64,000 nt of DNA from Blautia schinkii (GCF_013304825.1 NZ_JAAWUO010000004.1:62001-126000); one strand, 5' to 3'; positions 16,653-25,602 are shown, counted from the first letter of the stretch. Notes: generated by a model from the letters alone, not told the origin. A program made the numbers and translations.

Positions 16653-17006
16653 CTACATTCCCTTCTTTATTTCTTCAATTGTCATCTCATATACTTCTGT
16701 TACTTTTTCCATTGCTTCCGGTATCCCCGGCTGCTCTCCGGTTCTATCTCTCAAAAGTTCTGTCAACTCATGACTAACCTCATACAGCCGGTCAAAGGAA
16801 AGATTCTGACACACCCCTTTCAGTGTGTGTGCACCGCGGAAAGCATCTTCATAATTTTTATTTTACAATGCCTGTTTTAACTGTAGATAACTCTGATCTT
16901 CAAGGAACTTTAATGTAAATCTCCGAATCAGTGCTTCGCTGTGAAGGCGTCCCAGGACATCTTCATAGTTTCCTCCAATAGCTTCATATCACTCTCGCAT
17001 TGTCAT
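16653..17006 (-). pseudogene. HPt domain protein with two in-frame stop codons
   Basis: From the ATG at 17006 (AGGAGG 8 bases upstream) 118 codons include TGA at codon 6 and TAA at codon 48, with no other damage. The frame reads YEAIGGNYEDVLGRLHSEAL, RRFTLKFLEDQSYLQLKQAL, then YEDAFRGAHTLKGVCQNLSF, where the His of AHTLKG is the HPt phospho-site. The stops are each one base from a sense codon. Because the frame is otherwise preserved the mutations look recent. It lies between the hybrid kinases and the response-regulator fragment. Confidence 0.85.
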
Positions 17007-17057
17007 ATTTTAGTCCTCCTGTCAATTGTATTCCACTAATTCATGAACCTCTGCTAA

Positions 17058-19886
17058 TCAATTATATACATACCTTAAAATCATTTTTATAACTTCATCA
17101 ATCACAATCGGCTTTGACAAATGTGCGTTCATTCCTGCATCCAGTGATGCCTGAACATCTTCTGCAAATGAATTAGCTGTCATTGCTATAATAGGAATGT
17201 TTTTTCCATCCGGTCTGTCATTCATTGCCCTGATTGCTTTTGCCGCTTCATAACCGTTCATTTCAGGCATCATGATATCCATCAGGATTACATCAAATGT
17301 GCCTTCCGGATGATTTCTGAAAATCTCAACAGCATTCTTTCCATCCACAGCTCTTTCTACATTCATCCCGAACTCTTCCAACTGCACGGCAGCAATCTCT
17401 GCATTCAGTTCATTATCCTCTGCAAGAAGGACATTCACACCTGTAAGATTTACCTTTTCAGAAAAACCTGTGTCTGACTTATTACATTCCTTATCTGTAA
17501 TTTCCAAAGGAATATCCACAGTAAATGTGGTTCCCTCATGCTTTTTACTCTGCACGGAAATGGTCCCACCCATCATATCTACATACTTCTTTACGATAGC
17601 CATCCCCAGTCCAACTCCATGGTACTGCGTTCTCACACCGGAATCTTCCTGTGCAAATTCCTCAAAAACTTCTTTTATAAATTCCTCACTCATGCCAATA
17701 CCAGTATCCGAAATGCGGTAACGCATATTTATATATCCATCCTCGCCCTTTTCCTGACACCGGGCTTCAAATGTAATCGTCCCTCCATCCGGAGTGAATT
17801 TCACGGCATTGCTCAGAATATTGACCAGCACATCACGCAGGCGTGCAGGATCCGCAAGTACATTTGGAATCTTTGCTTCTTCACGCTGAATCTTAAAGTT
17901 GATATCCCTGTTCGTAAGAAAGCCTTTTATAATATCCAATACAGAATCTGTAATGTTTTTCACATCCGCCGGTACCGGATTGTAATTCACTTTTCCACTT
18001 TCGATGCGGGTCATATCTAATATATCATTGATCAGCGACAGTAAATGCTCTGAGCTTTCGTCAATCTTTTCCAGACAATTTTTCACTTCGTCTGACGGAT
18101 TGTTTTTCATTGCAATACCGGTAAATCCTATGATTGCATTCATCGGTGTCCTCATATCATGGGACATATGTGACAGAAATGCTGTTTTTGCCTTGTTTGC
18201 AGCCTGTGCATGCTCTACCAGTTCCGCCATTTTCTCAGCTTTCTCCTGGTCCGCCTTCTGAGCTTTTTTTCTTGCACTGAGACGCACCATTGTCACAGCC
18301 ATAATAGTCAGCAGCCATCCAAAAATAAGAAGAACCAAAACAGTAACAACAGGATGCAGACGGATCCAGTCAACAGATGTCAGCTCTGTTGCTTTGTATG
18401 TGGTATACTTTGCTGCAAGATCTTCAACAAGATTTTTGGGCATGGCATACATTGCTTTCGTCAGAATACCAGCCAGCGCATGGTTCTCAGTTGATGAAAT
18501 TACCATGCGGTAGGTGAATGTAGGCTGTTCCAGCAGAGTATATGTCATGGTGCCCGTAGTGTCACTGTTCACAAACGCCTGTGCCATGTAATAGTAGACG
18601 AAGGCAGCATCTGCTTTACCCTTACGGACAGCTTCCATCATTTCCTGTCGGGTACTGCACATCAGTTTTTCTGCACCGGGTGCCATTGCATCTTCAATTG
18701 ACTTTGATGCTGTCTGGTCAACAGTAGTAACAACATTAATTTTTCCATCAAAGTCACGCCGTGTCACCCTTGCCAGCTGCATCGTAATGAAAGGTGCAGT
18801 AATCCCCCATTTTTTCGTCTCAGCATAATTATCTGTTTCCAGGCGTGCATCGATGCTCATATCTGTGGTTTCCGTATTTTTCTGATAAGCAATATACTCA
18901 TCTCTGGTAGCAGGTGTAAGAAACTCATAGGAAATCCCGGCATAGTCTGCAATTTTCCGGAAGTAATCCGGGATAATACCCTTCATCTCACCATTTTCAT
19001 TATAAGAATATGGATAACGGGTCGGATCACACAGAACATGAAGCGGGTTGTCCTTGGAATACTGTGAAATAATGCTTTTTTCTTTCTTGGTATATTCCAG
19101 ATTCTTAGTTTCTATGCTTTCATAATTTTTATTATAAAGTGTCGTTTTCCAGTCACCCTCAACTGCATTCATCTGGTCGATTGCATAATTGATCTCATTC
19201 AGCAATTCTGTATTGCCTTTTTTAACAATGACATAGAAATCGCTGCTGTCAAATTTATCCACGATACGCTCATTGTTTGTTTTTCTCATAGAAGTGGCAG
19301 CAATAGCATCAACATTTCCGCTCAGAAGAGCTTCCTCCATCTCTGCTGTCGTATTAAAATAAAATGGATCATATGTAAATCCTTTATTGCCTGCAAAATC
19401 CGCAAGCTCTTTATCTCGTGAGCTTCCGTTCAAAAGTGCCACACGCATACCGTTGTAAGTACTGTAATTGCCATCCACAATCGTGCTGTTGTTACTGCGG
19501 ACGGTCAGAATCCCATTATTGGTTCCGATCGGACGTGAAAAATCAAACTTTTCTTCTCTTTCCGGTGTTTTGCGGGGAGATGTTACCATATCAATCTCGC
19601 CATCTTCAAGCATCTGCTGCATATCATCCCAGCTCTTATCATATCCGACATATTCGTAATCTACATCCCAATAACGGGCCATCAGCCGAAGAAAATCATA
19701 GCCATACCCACTGCGGTTGCCTTCTTCATCCATCACATGATAACCATCCATGGCAAAGAAACCGACTTTGACAATTTCATGCTGCGAACTGTCCTCGGCT
19801 GCATATGCAGTCTGGGGAGAAAATATCATACACACGCATACAAAAGCCAGTAATACTGCCACATATTTCTTTGCTCTCGAAATCAT
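17058..19886 (-). CDS. Hybrid histidine kinase with tandem periplasmic-binding (SBP_bac_3) sensor domains
   Basis: 942 residues from the ATG at 19886. Signal-like segment 1-30 ending QTAYAA; two extracellular solute-binding-type domains (~38-258, starting VKVGFFAMDGYHVMDEEG, and ~280-505, starting PLHVLCDPTRYPYSYNENGE); membrane span ~512-534. HisKA His576 (SHMSHDMRTPMNA), HATPase boxes DTGIGM (~727) and GVGLGM (~757), receiver with VILMDIMMPEMNG (Asp870) and HLSKP. AGGAGA lies 6 bases before this ATG. A longer frame from 19961 reads through the GACA repeat as repeated TDRQ. This protein would sense an extracellular amino-acid-like ligand and pass phosphate to an HPt; the neighbouring HPt and regulator are broken. 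Confidence 0.9.
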   Translation of the reverse strand: MISRAKKYVAVLLAFVCVCMIFSPQTAYAAEDSSQHEIVKVGFFAMDGYHVMDEEGNRSGYGYDFLRLMARYWDVDYEYVGYDKSWDDMQQMLEDGEIDMVTSPRKTPEREEKFDFSRPIGTNNGILTVRSNNSTIVDGNYSTYNGMRVALLNGSSRDKELADFAGNKGFTYDPFYFNTTAEMEEALLSGNVDAIAATSMRKTNNERIVDKFDSSDFYVIVKKGNTELLNEINYAIDQMNAVEGDWKTTLYNKNYESIETKNLEYTKKEKSIISQYSKDNPLHVLCDPTRYPYSYNENGEMKGIIPDYFRKIADYAGISYEFLTPATRDEYIAYQKNTETTDMSIDARLETDNYAETKKWGITAPFITMQLARVTRRDFDGKINVVTTVDQTASKSIEDAMAPGAEKLMCSTRQEMMEAVRKGKADAAFVYYYMAQAFVNSDTTGTMTYTLLEQPTFTYRMVISSTENHALAGILTKAMYAMPKNLVEDLAAKYTTYKATELTSVDWIRLHPVVTVLVLLIFGWLLTIMAVTMVRLSARKKAQKADQEKAEKMAELVEHAQAANKAKTAFLSHMSHDMRTPMNAIIGFTGIAMKNNPSDEVKNCLEKIDESSEHLLSLINDILDMTRIESGKVNYNPVPADVKNITDSVLDIIKGFLTNRDINFKIQREEAKIPNVLADPARLRDVLVNILSNAVKFTPDGGTITFEARCQEKGEDGYINMRYRISDTGIGMSEEFIKEVFEEFAQEDSGVRTQYHGVGLGMAIVKKYVDMMGGTISVQSKKHEGTTFTVDIPLEITDKECNKSDTGFSEKVNLTGVNVLLAEDNELNAEIAAVQLEEFGMNVERAVDGKNAVEIFRNHPEGTFDVILMDIMMPEMNGYEAAKAIRAMNDRPDGKNIPIIAMTANSFAEDVQASLDAGMNAHLSKPIVIDEVIKMILRYVYN

Positions 19887-19896
19887 ATTAAATCTC

Positions 19897-19941
<45 letters not shown>

Positions 19942-19942
19942 A

Positions 19943-19972
19943 AATATATTTCTCTATACATCTCTTTGTCAA
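19943..19972 (-). promoter_or_regulatory. Predicted promoter abutting the GACA repeat
   Basis: Minus strand TTGACA (19972-19967), 18-bp spacer, TATATT (19948-19943). The start point would fall at the edge of or within the repeat. This would be an internal promoter between the two kinase genes. Confidence 0.55.
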
Positions 19973-20003
19973 CCTTCTGATTTAATAAAATTACACTACT
20001 GTA

Positions 20004-22310
20004 TCAAAACCATTTGTCACTGTTCAATGCCCTGCGGTTCGGTGCCCCCCCGCCGGATTTTATGCTTCTGATCGTCTTCTCCAGTACCGTCATCTCAACC
20101 GGTTTTGAAACATGTGCATTCATACCGGCTGCCAGAGAATGCTGAATGTCCTCTGAAAATGCATTCGCAGTCATGGCAATGATCGGAATCGTCTTTGCCA
20201 GTTCATGGGAACTTCTGCGGATTTCCTTCGTCGCCTCATAGCCATTCATAACAGGCATCTGTATGTCCATCAGGATCATGTCATAATCACCTGGAGCAGA
20301 CTGTTCAAATGCTTTCAAAATCTCTTCGCCATTTTCACAGATGGTACATTCCGCACCTTCAATCTTTAACAATTCCGTCAAGATTTCCGCATTTATCTCA
20401 TTATCTTCTGCACACAGGAACCTCATTCCCTGCAGAATATTTCCATCCTGCTCATCGGTTTCTTCCTGTACCGCCAGAGCAACCGTTCTATCCTCTGCAA
20501 TTTTCAGATCCATGAGAACCTCAAAACAGCTTCCCTGCCCCAGTTCACTCTCCACATCAATGGTGCCTCCCATTGCTTCAACCAGATTTCTGGTAATCGC
20601 CATTCCAAGTCCGGTTCCCTGTATCTTATTCGTCACAGAATTTTCAGCGCGGGTAAACGGATCAAAGATTATCTCTTTGAAATCTGCCGATATTCCCAAG
20701 CCATTATCGCTAACTAAGAAACGGTACTTTGCATAGACAGATGAATTTGTCTCACATTCTTCTACCAGAAGCTGAATTTTTCCACCTTCCTGCGTATATT
20801 TTATGGCATTAGACAGCAGATTACTGAAAATCTGCATCAAATGAACCTGATCCCCATTCACCCACTCATGCTGAATATTTTCTTTTATGATTGTAAGCGT
20901 CTGCTTCTTTTCATATATTTGAGAATGAAACATAGTGTCAAGCTCCTGTACAAAATCCAGAATAGAAAAGTCAGAATACTTGAAGACTGTTTTTCCTGCC
21001 TCAATCTTGCTCATATCCAGAACGTCATTGATAATTCCCAACAGATGCTGTGATGAAATATCTATTTTATCTGCATACTCTATAACTTTTGCTTTATTAC
21101 CTGCATCATGTCTGATCAAAGATGTGATACCAATGATTGCATTCATAGGAGTACGAATATCATGTGACATATTAGACAGGAAATCCGTTTTCGCCTTATT
21201 TGCATTTTCAGCTGTCTGTAAAGCCTCTGTTGCAGCGTTCTTTGCCTTTTTCAGTTTTTGATTGACTACTTCCATTTCCTTCATTGTTTGTAAATGAAGT
21301 TCATTATTTCTTTTTTCATATTCTGCTTTTTGATCTGCAAGACTAAGTCTGGAAATACTGTAGAATAATCCGGCAAAAAGTAAAAGTATAAAACCTGCCA
21401 TGAGTATTGTTGTAAACAGCACCGTTTTCTGGTAATCCATCAGCACATTGTCAATAACTCCCTTTGCCACAATACATACCAAAATGGTGTTGTTGCTTTC
21501 GATCGGGCAATACCCCAGATAATAGGGGTCCTGTTTTCCCAAAAGTGCAACTCCGGATTCTCCGTTATCAAACTTCTTTTTGAACAAATCAGCCTCTTCT
21601 TCTGTAATAGCCTGTTCCCCTTTTAAATGTTTTAACAAAGAATAATTACGCTGGTATTTATCACCACTCAGGTTCGTATACGTAATATTTCCGTCATGAT
21701 CCAGCATGAACAAATATGCTTTCCCATCATAACCTTTCAGTTTTAACATGGAATCCAGTTTCGAATGATCATACACAGTTCCAATTGCCGTATAAGTTTC
21801 CCCATTGATCGTGTATTCCTGACATGGGATCGCAACCAGATAACCGTCTTTTTTCTTCTGATCATAATCAAGACGCACCAGTTTTCCAATATTGTATCCA
21901 TTCTTTAAGTCCAGCAGAAATTTACTTGGCATATCAATCCGCATTTTTGTTCCATCTGCTGATATTGCCTGACCATTTTCCTGAAGGAATATAAGTGTAC
22001 TTTCCGATTCTTTTTCCCATGCTTCAAAGAAACTTTTGTTCACATCCGTTTCAAGAGACAGCTCTCTCTCATGAAGTAAAAATTCCTCAACCAACTGCAG
22101 CTGGCTGTAGTACCCACTCACTTGAAGATCATAGGTCTGCTGTATCTGTTCAACAACAGCTCCCATACTGCTTTTTCCATTTTCGCTGATATACTTATTA
22201 GACTTACTTATAAGATACTTTATAAAAACTAAGCTTAAAAGAATAATAAGTAGTATAAGCAACAGCCTTGTTATTTTTTTTCTTTTATTTACCGCTTGTT
22301 CTATCTCCAC
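20004..22310 (-). CDS. Membrane hybrid histidine kinase with extracellular Cache-like sensor
   Basis: 768 residues. Membrane spans at ~16-33 and ~297-318 enclose an extracellular dCache-like domain (FLQENGQAISADG, GYLVAIPCQEYTINGETYTA, YLFMLDHDGNITYTNL). A coiled-coil linker precedes HisKA His383 (SNMSHDIRTPMNA); HATPase boxes DNGLGI (~535) and GTGLGM (~565); receiver with MILMDIQMPVMNG (Asp682) and HVSKP. It starts with GTG, 2 nt after the stop of the lipoprotein gene, so it is translationally linked. A run of seven G at 20045-20051 near the 3' end alters the last residues (GGGAPNRR...). It is likely a sensor partner of the upstream binding protein. Confidence 0.9.
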   Translation of the reverse strand: MEIEQAVNKRKKITRLLLILLIILLSLVFIKYLISKSNKYISENGKSSMGAVVEQIQQTYDLQVSGYYSQLQLVEEFLLHERELSLETDVNKSFFEAWEKESESTLIFLQENGQAISADGTKMRIDMPSKFLLDLKNGYNIGKLVRLDYDQKKKDGYLVAIPCQEYTINGETYTAIGTVYDHSKLDSMLKLKGYDGKAYLFMLDHDGNITYTNLSGDKYQRNYSLLKHLKGEQAITEEEADLFKKKFDNGESGVALLGKQDPYYLGYCPIESNNTILVCIVAKGVIDNVLMDYQKTVLFTTILMAGFILLLFAGLFYSISRLSLADQKAEYEKRNNELHLQTMKEMEVVNQKLKKAKNAATEALQTAENANKAKTDFLSNMSHDIRTPMNAIIGITSLIRHDAGNKAKVIEYADKIDISSQHLLGIINDVLDMSKIEAGKTVFKYSDFSILDFVQELDTMFHSQIYEKKQTLTIIKENIQHEWVNGDQVHLMQIFSNLLSNAIKYTQEGGKIQLLVEECETNSSVYAKYRFLVSDNGLGISADFKEIIFDPFTRAENSVTNKIQGTGLGMAITRNLVEAMGGTIDVESELGQGSCFEVLMDLKIAEDRTVALAVQEETDEQDGNILQGMRFLCAEDNEINAEILTELLKIEGAECTICENGEEILKAFEQSAPGDYDMILMDIQMPVMNGYEATKEIRRSSHELAKTIPIIAMTANAFSEDIQHSLAAGMNAHVSKPVEMTVLEKTIRSIKSGGGAPNRRALNSDKWF

Positions 22311-22312
22311 TT

Positions 22313-24157
22313 TTACTGTTCAACCTCTATATAGTCTTCCGGTGCTGACGGCTGCTGTCCTTTTGACATTGCTTCGGTCCATGCACTTGATAATGTTGTA
22401 TCTTTAAGCTGTTCAATCTCACATTTCGGATTTATTTTTGTCAAAACAGACATTGTGGTGTCTGTAAGAAGAATAGAGTATTCCTTTTCTTTGTCTATTT
22501 TCTTATCATTAACTGTTAAGTCCTTTAACGAAAATCCACTTTCCTCTTGACTGACGATCATTTTCATACCGGATGCAATTGGTAATTCGTATTTATTGGT
22601 TACATAAAAATTCTCATCAGCATCAGCAAAATAATTTTCCACGAGTTCATAAACCTGTTTACCATTAATTTTTGTAACATATAATGCTGTATCTGAACTC
22701 TTCGCTGTCATCATGCCAACCCGGCTGCTGGTGCATTCTCCTTTATACATAGAGGAAGTGAAATAATAATATGGTGCCAGAGCCAGCTGTGCATCATTTT
22801 CTTCTCTGATCGTAGTTAAAATGGAAGATGCTGCATCACGGCCATTTCTATCGTTCAGTGAAATGGAATATTCATTTTCAAAATTCACCGTTGCTTTTTC
22901 TTCTGGATCTTTACGATTCATTACACTGCGCAAAGTATCATAAGCCTGTGTTTCATCCATTTCCCCTGACAGTAATCCGTGAACAGCCTCAAGACTTGCA
23001 TCAAATGATTTTTGAGCGGAATATCGGATATAAACAGCATTATTGTTAATTTCCTCTTCCAGTCCAGGCACATCCTGCATCATGGTTGGAACATCTGTAT
23101 TCAATGAAATAACACCGCTTCCATCCGCAATCAGTTTTTGCCCCTCTTCTGAAATCATACAATCCAGCACATCCAGTGCAGTATCCAGTTTCTCCCGGTC
23201 TTTTTCCAGGTTTTTGTTAAATGCAATGTTTAAGGACGGAGTCATGTACACATAGGATTCATCCGATGTCTGTGAAAAATAAGGAATACGGGTCAGCTCC
23301 GCATCCATCTGTTTCTGCAGCTGCTGCATAACCGTCGGATGTCCATGAAACATTGCTGATTTTCCCTCGACAAACATCTGGATTCCTGTATCGACGTCAA
23401 TATTGATATCTTCTTTACCAAAGTGCGAGTCTTTCAGAAACTGGCTGGTTTCTGAAAAAATACGTTTCCATAATGCATCATCAAACTTTACTTCATCCGA
23501 TGCAGTCTCTGCACCGTTTCGCCATTCAATACCATCCAGGCTTGTGAACTCACCGATTGCCGCCGCCTGGATGATCTCATTATTAGACCAGTCTTCACCA
23601 AGATCCATGGAATACGGTTTTATGCCATTATCATAAAACTGCTGACAGGCCTGTACATATTCCTCATAATTTTCTGGAATCTTTACGCCATACTGATCAA
23701 ACAGTGTTTTGTTGGCAATGATCGTCTGCGGAATACCACAGATTGGCAGCCACTGGATTTCATCCTCCTCATTCTTATAATATTGCACCGCATAAGAATA
23801 ATACTTGGAAACAACATCATAAGAAGCAAAATCCATAAGATAAGGCTGTAAGTCCTGTGCATCTGTTCCAGAGAATCGACGTACTGTTATGATATCCGGT
23901 AATTCATCATGTTCTTTAAAATAACTGTATAAATCGGTATCATTGTTACCAATAATAAATTCAATATCCTGATCAGGAAACTGTTCATGGATATAGGGTG
24001 CAATATTTTTCATCAAACGATTTTCCCACAGATAAACGGTAAGATGATCATCATTTTTAGATACTTCTTTCTTTGACTGTCCACATCCAGACAAGACAGC
24101 AGATGCTACAAGTACACCTGACACCACTGCAATCAGACAACGTTTTGCCTTTTTCAT
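22313..24157 (-). CDS. Extracellular solute-binding lipoprotein with 5'-nucleotidase-like C-terminal domain
   Basis: 614 residues from the ATG at 24157 (GAGGAAAA upstream). Signal and lipobox: VLVASAVLSGCGQSKK. Residues ~40-430 are a family 1-type solute-binding fold (LTVYLWENRLMKNIAPYIHE, PQTIIANKTLFDQYGVKIPE, KSAMFHGHPTVMQQL, ALDVLDCMISEEGQKLIADG). The last 150 residues (SRVGMMTAKSSDTALYVTKI, GKQVYELVENYF, ELPIASGMKMIV, DKKIDKEKEYSILLTD) resemble the 5'-nucleotidase C-terminal domain. No ABC permease follows; instead two histidine kinases do, so it may act as a ligand-presenting sensor subunit (inference). Controlled by the upstream riboswitch. Confidence 0.8.
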   Translation of the reverse strand: MKKAKRCLIAVVSGVLVASAVLSGCGQSKKEVSKNDDHLTVYLWENRLMKNIAPYIHEQFPDQDIEFIIGNNDTDLYSYFKEHDELPDIITVRRFSGTDAQDLQPYLMDFASYDVVSKYYSYAVQYYKNEEDEIQWLPICGIPQTIIANKTLFDQYGVKIPENYEEYVQACQQFYDNGIKPYSMDLGEDWSNNEIIQAAAIGEFTSLDGIEWRNGAETASDEVKFDDALWKRIFSETSQFLKDSHFGKEDINIDVDTGIQMFVEGKSAMFHGHPTVMQQLQKQMDAELTRIPYFSQTSDESYVYMTPSLNIAFNKNLEKDREKLDTALDVLDCMISEEGQKLIADGSGVISLNTDVPTMMQDVPGLEEEINNNAVYIRYSAQKSFDASLEAVHGLLSGEMDETQAYDTLRSVMNRKDPEEKATVNFENEYSISLNDRNGRDAASSILTTIREENDAQLALAPYYYFTSSMYKGECTSSRVGMMTAKSSDTALYVTKINGKQVYELVENYFADADENFYVTNKYELPIASGMKMIVSQEESGFSLKDLTVNDKKIDKEKEYSILLTDTTMSVLTKINPKCEIEQLKDTTLSSAWTEAMSKGQQPSAPEDYIEVEQ

Positions 24158-24221
24158 ACTTTTATTTTCCTCATTCTTTCCTGATAAAATCATTATTGTT
24201 ACGCCTATGAAATAACACCGT

Positions 24222-24248
24222 AAAAAAGCACCGTCAGACAGACAGTGC
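24222..24248 (-). terminator. Riboswitch expression-platform terminator
   Basis: Minus strand GCACTGTC, loop TGTCT, GACGGTGC, then TTTTTT. It lies 7 nt past the riboswitch core and 65 nt before the lipoprotein start, so ligand-controlled termination is likely. Confidence 0.8.
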
Positions 24249-24254
24249 ACCTCA

Positions 24255-24330
24255 TTTTATGCAACTGGCTGCCATTTTACAGGCCCTGTAGCTTTGCGTC
24301 CCAGACTTTCATCTGGTTTGCCGATTTCCT
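24255..24330 (-). ncRNA. Cyclic di-GMP-I (GEMM) riboswitch
   Basis: The minus strand contains, in order, GGCAAACC, a short hairpin AGATGAAAGTCT, GGGACGCAAAGC, CAGGGCCTGT, ATGGCAGCC and GTTGC. The GGCAAACC-GAAA-GGGACGCAAAGC run is the conserved P1b (first hairpin) core of the class I c-di-GMP aptamer, and the later GGCC/AUGG..CAGCC matches the second hairpin and tetraloop-receptor part. It sits in the 5' leader of the lipoprotein-kinase operon, followed at once by an intrinsic terminator. Confidence 0.9.
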
Positions 24331-24376
24331 TATTATAGACATAGCTTTTAAACTTATGCCAAAAAAAACTAATTTT

Positions 24377-24430
24377 ATTATACTTTAACGTTCTACTATG
24401 CACAAGAAAAAAATTACCGTTTTAACGTTC
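24377..24430 (-). promoter_or_regulatory. Promoter of the riboswitch-controlled operon with direct repeats
   Basis: Minus strand TTGTGC (24405-24400), 17 bp, TATAAT (24382-24377). GAACGTTAAA occurs twice, at 24430-24421 and 24393-24384, once upstream of the -35 and once between -35 and -10. Paired copies like this suggest a regulator site; the adjacent XRE protein or a response regulator are candidates (inference). Confidence 0.6.
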
Positions 24431-24435
24431 AAAAA

Positions 24436-24475
24436 CAAAAAAAGAACAGCCGATACATATACTCGAACTGTTCTT
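24436..24475 (-). terminator. Terminator of the XRE gene
   Basis: AAGAACAG and CTGTTCTT pair across 18 nt (with an inner CGA/TCG), followed by a T-run. It starts directly at the XRE stop codon. Confidence 0.7.
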
Positions 24476-24808
24476 CTACTTCCGAAGTCCACGCAGCATT
24501 GACATTACTGTTTCCTGCTCATTTGTATTCAGATCGTTCCATATCCTTAAAATTTCTTTCTGCTCTTCTGTCAGATTCTCTGAATTACCTTCCTGAAAAA
24601 ACTGCGATAATGTCACGCCCAAAGCTGCACATATTTTTTCAAGTGTGACCAGCGACGGCAGGTTTTCCTGCGCCATGATCCTTCCCAGTGACGACTGGGA
24701 AATTCCCGACAGTTGCGATAATCTGTATTTACTGATATCACGCTTTTCACATAAAGATGTTATTTTATCCGCAATATACTTCTCTACCTGCAAGTAACTA
24801 TACCTCAT
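24476..24808 (-). CDS. XRE-family helix-turn-helix regulator
   Basis: 110 residues. ISKYRLSQLSGISQSSLGRI is the helix-turn-helix, followed by LPSLVTLEKICAALGVTLSQF, the usual end of the Cro/CI fold. The C-terminal 35 residues (LTEEQKEILRIWNDLNTNEQ...) are a short helical tail. The ribosome binding site is weak (GCGGAA). It lies just upstream, on the same strand, of the c-di-GMP riboswitch operon but has its own terminator. Target unknown. Confidence 0.85.
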   Translation of the reverse strand: MRYSYLQVEKYIADKITSLCEKRDISKYRLSQLSGISQSSLGRIMAQENLPSLVTLEKICAALGVTLSQFFQEGNSENLTEEQKEILRIWNDLNTNEQETVMSMLRGLRK

Positions 24809-25024
24809 TTCCGCTATTACATGTTCTTATTGTACCTGTAATAATGAAAAAATATTAGTAATCAATTTTGCAAGTATTCATTCCCATTATAGGAAGTATA
24901 CGGATAAAAAAATATAAAGATACTTTCGTTTCCGCAAAAGTCATTTTCGCTTATATCATTTTTATAATAACACAGACAGTTATGTTTGTCACATAAAAGT
25001 TTGAAGCAGAAATCATTCAGGACC

Positions 25025-25064
25025 AAAAAAGCCGGAAGCCACGTTGTCATCCGTGACCTCCGAC
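25025..25064 (-). terminator. Terminator after the small unknown operon
   Basis: Minus strand GTCGGAGGTCACG and CGTGGCTTCCGGC form a 13-bp stem with G-U pairs and an 8-nt loop, followed by TTTTTT. Confidence 0.8.
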
Positions 25065-25078
25065 TCGTTATGCTTATT

Positions 25079-25552
25079 CTACACCGTCCTTACACCCCGA
25101 TCAGCCCCTCTCTCCGTCTTATCTTTTCCAGCTACCGCCTGCTTCTGCTGTGTCAGTTTTCTATCTTCTTTTCCCGCATCCTTAACCACAGCATTCGCTT
25201 CGGTGCTTGTTCCCCGCTCATCTGCTCTTCCTTCATTTCTTTCTGCCATCTGCAGTTCTCTTCTCTCCTTCACACCTTTTTCTTCCAGATTACAAAAGCT
25301 CTGCAGATATGGAAGTACATGATTCTGCATATCTGTCAGATCTTCCATATACTTTTGGAACTCTTCACTTCCTTTGCCTTTCTGGTAATTGATCCAATAC
25401 TCATCTGTAAGCTTCATTTCATTGTCATACTTCAACTGACTTACAATACCGCCATGTCCATTTCCAATATCCATTGACTTCTTAAAATGATGCAGCTTCT
25501 GTTCACCTTTTTCCGCATAATATACAGTCACATATATCTTTGCGATTTTCAT
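25079..25552 (-). CDS. Hypothetical protein, probably 5'-truncated by a stop at original codon 2
   Basis: 157 residues from the ATG at 25552 (no good ribosome binding site). I do not recognise the family. The start MKIAKIYVTVYYAEKGEQKL is a likely beta-strand region, residues 60-95 are helical, and the tail from ~96 is Lys/Glu/Arg-rich and disordered. The frame continues upstream without a start for 15 codons (DKEWYAKRDPKTDEL) to ATG-TGA at 25603-25598. That ATG overlaps the stop of the preceding ORF (TAATG), a classic coupled start. The original gene therefore probably began at 25603 and codon 2 mutated to TGA. Confidence 0.55.
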   Translation of the reverse strand: MKIAKIYVTVYYAEKGEQKLHHFKKSMDIGNGHGGIVSQLKYDNEMKLTDEYWINYQKGKGSEEFQKYMEDLTDMQNHVLPYLQSFCNLEEKGVKERRELQMAERNEGRADERGTSTEANAVVKDAGKEDRKLTQQKQAVAGKDKTERGADRGVRTV

Positions 25553-25602
25553 AAGTTCGTCTGTTTTTGGATCACGTTTTGCATACCATTCTTTATCTCA
25601 CA

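Noticed and set aside
24862-25050. 62-codon frame upstream of the XRE gene
   Set aside because: Overlaps promoter-like sequence, unusual composition (Cys/Tyr/Phe) and no ribosome binding site; the 24809-25024 gap appears to hold only promoter sequence.
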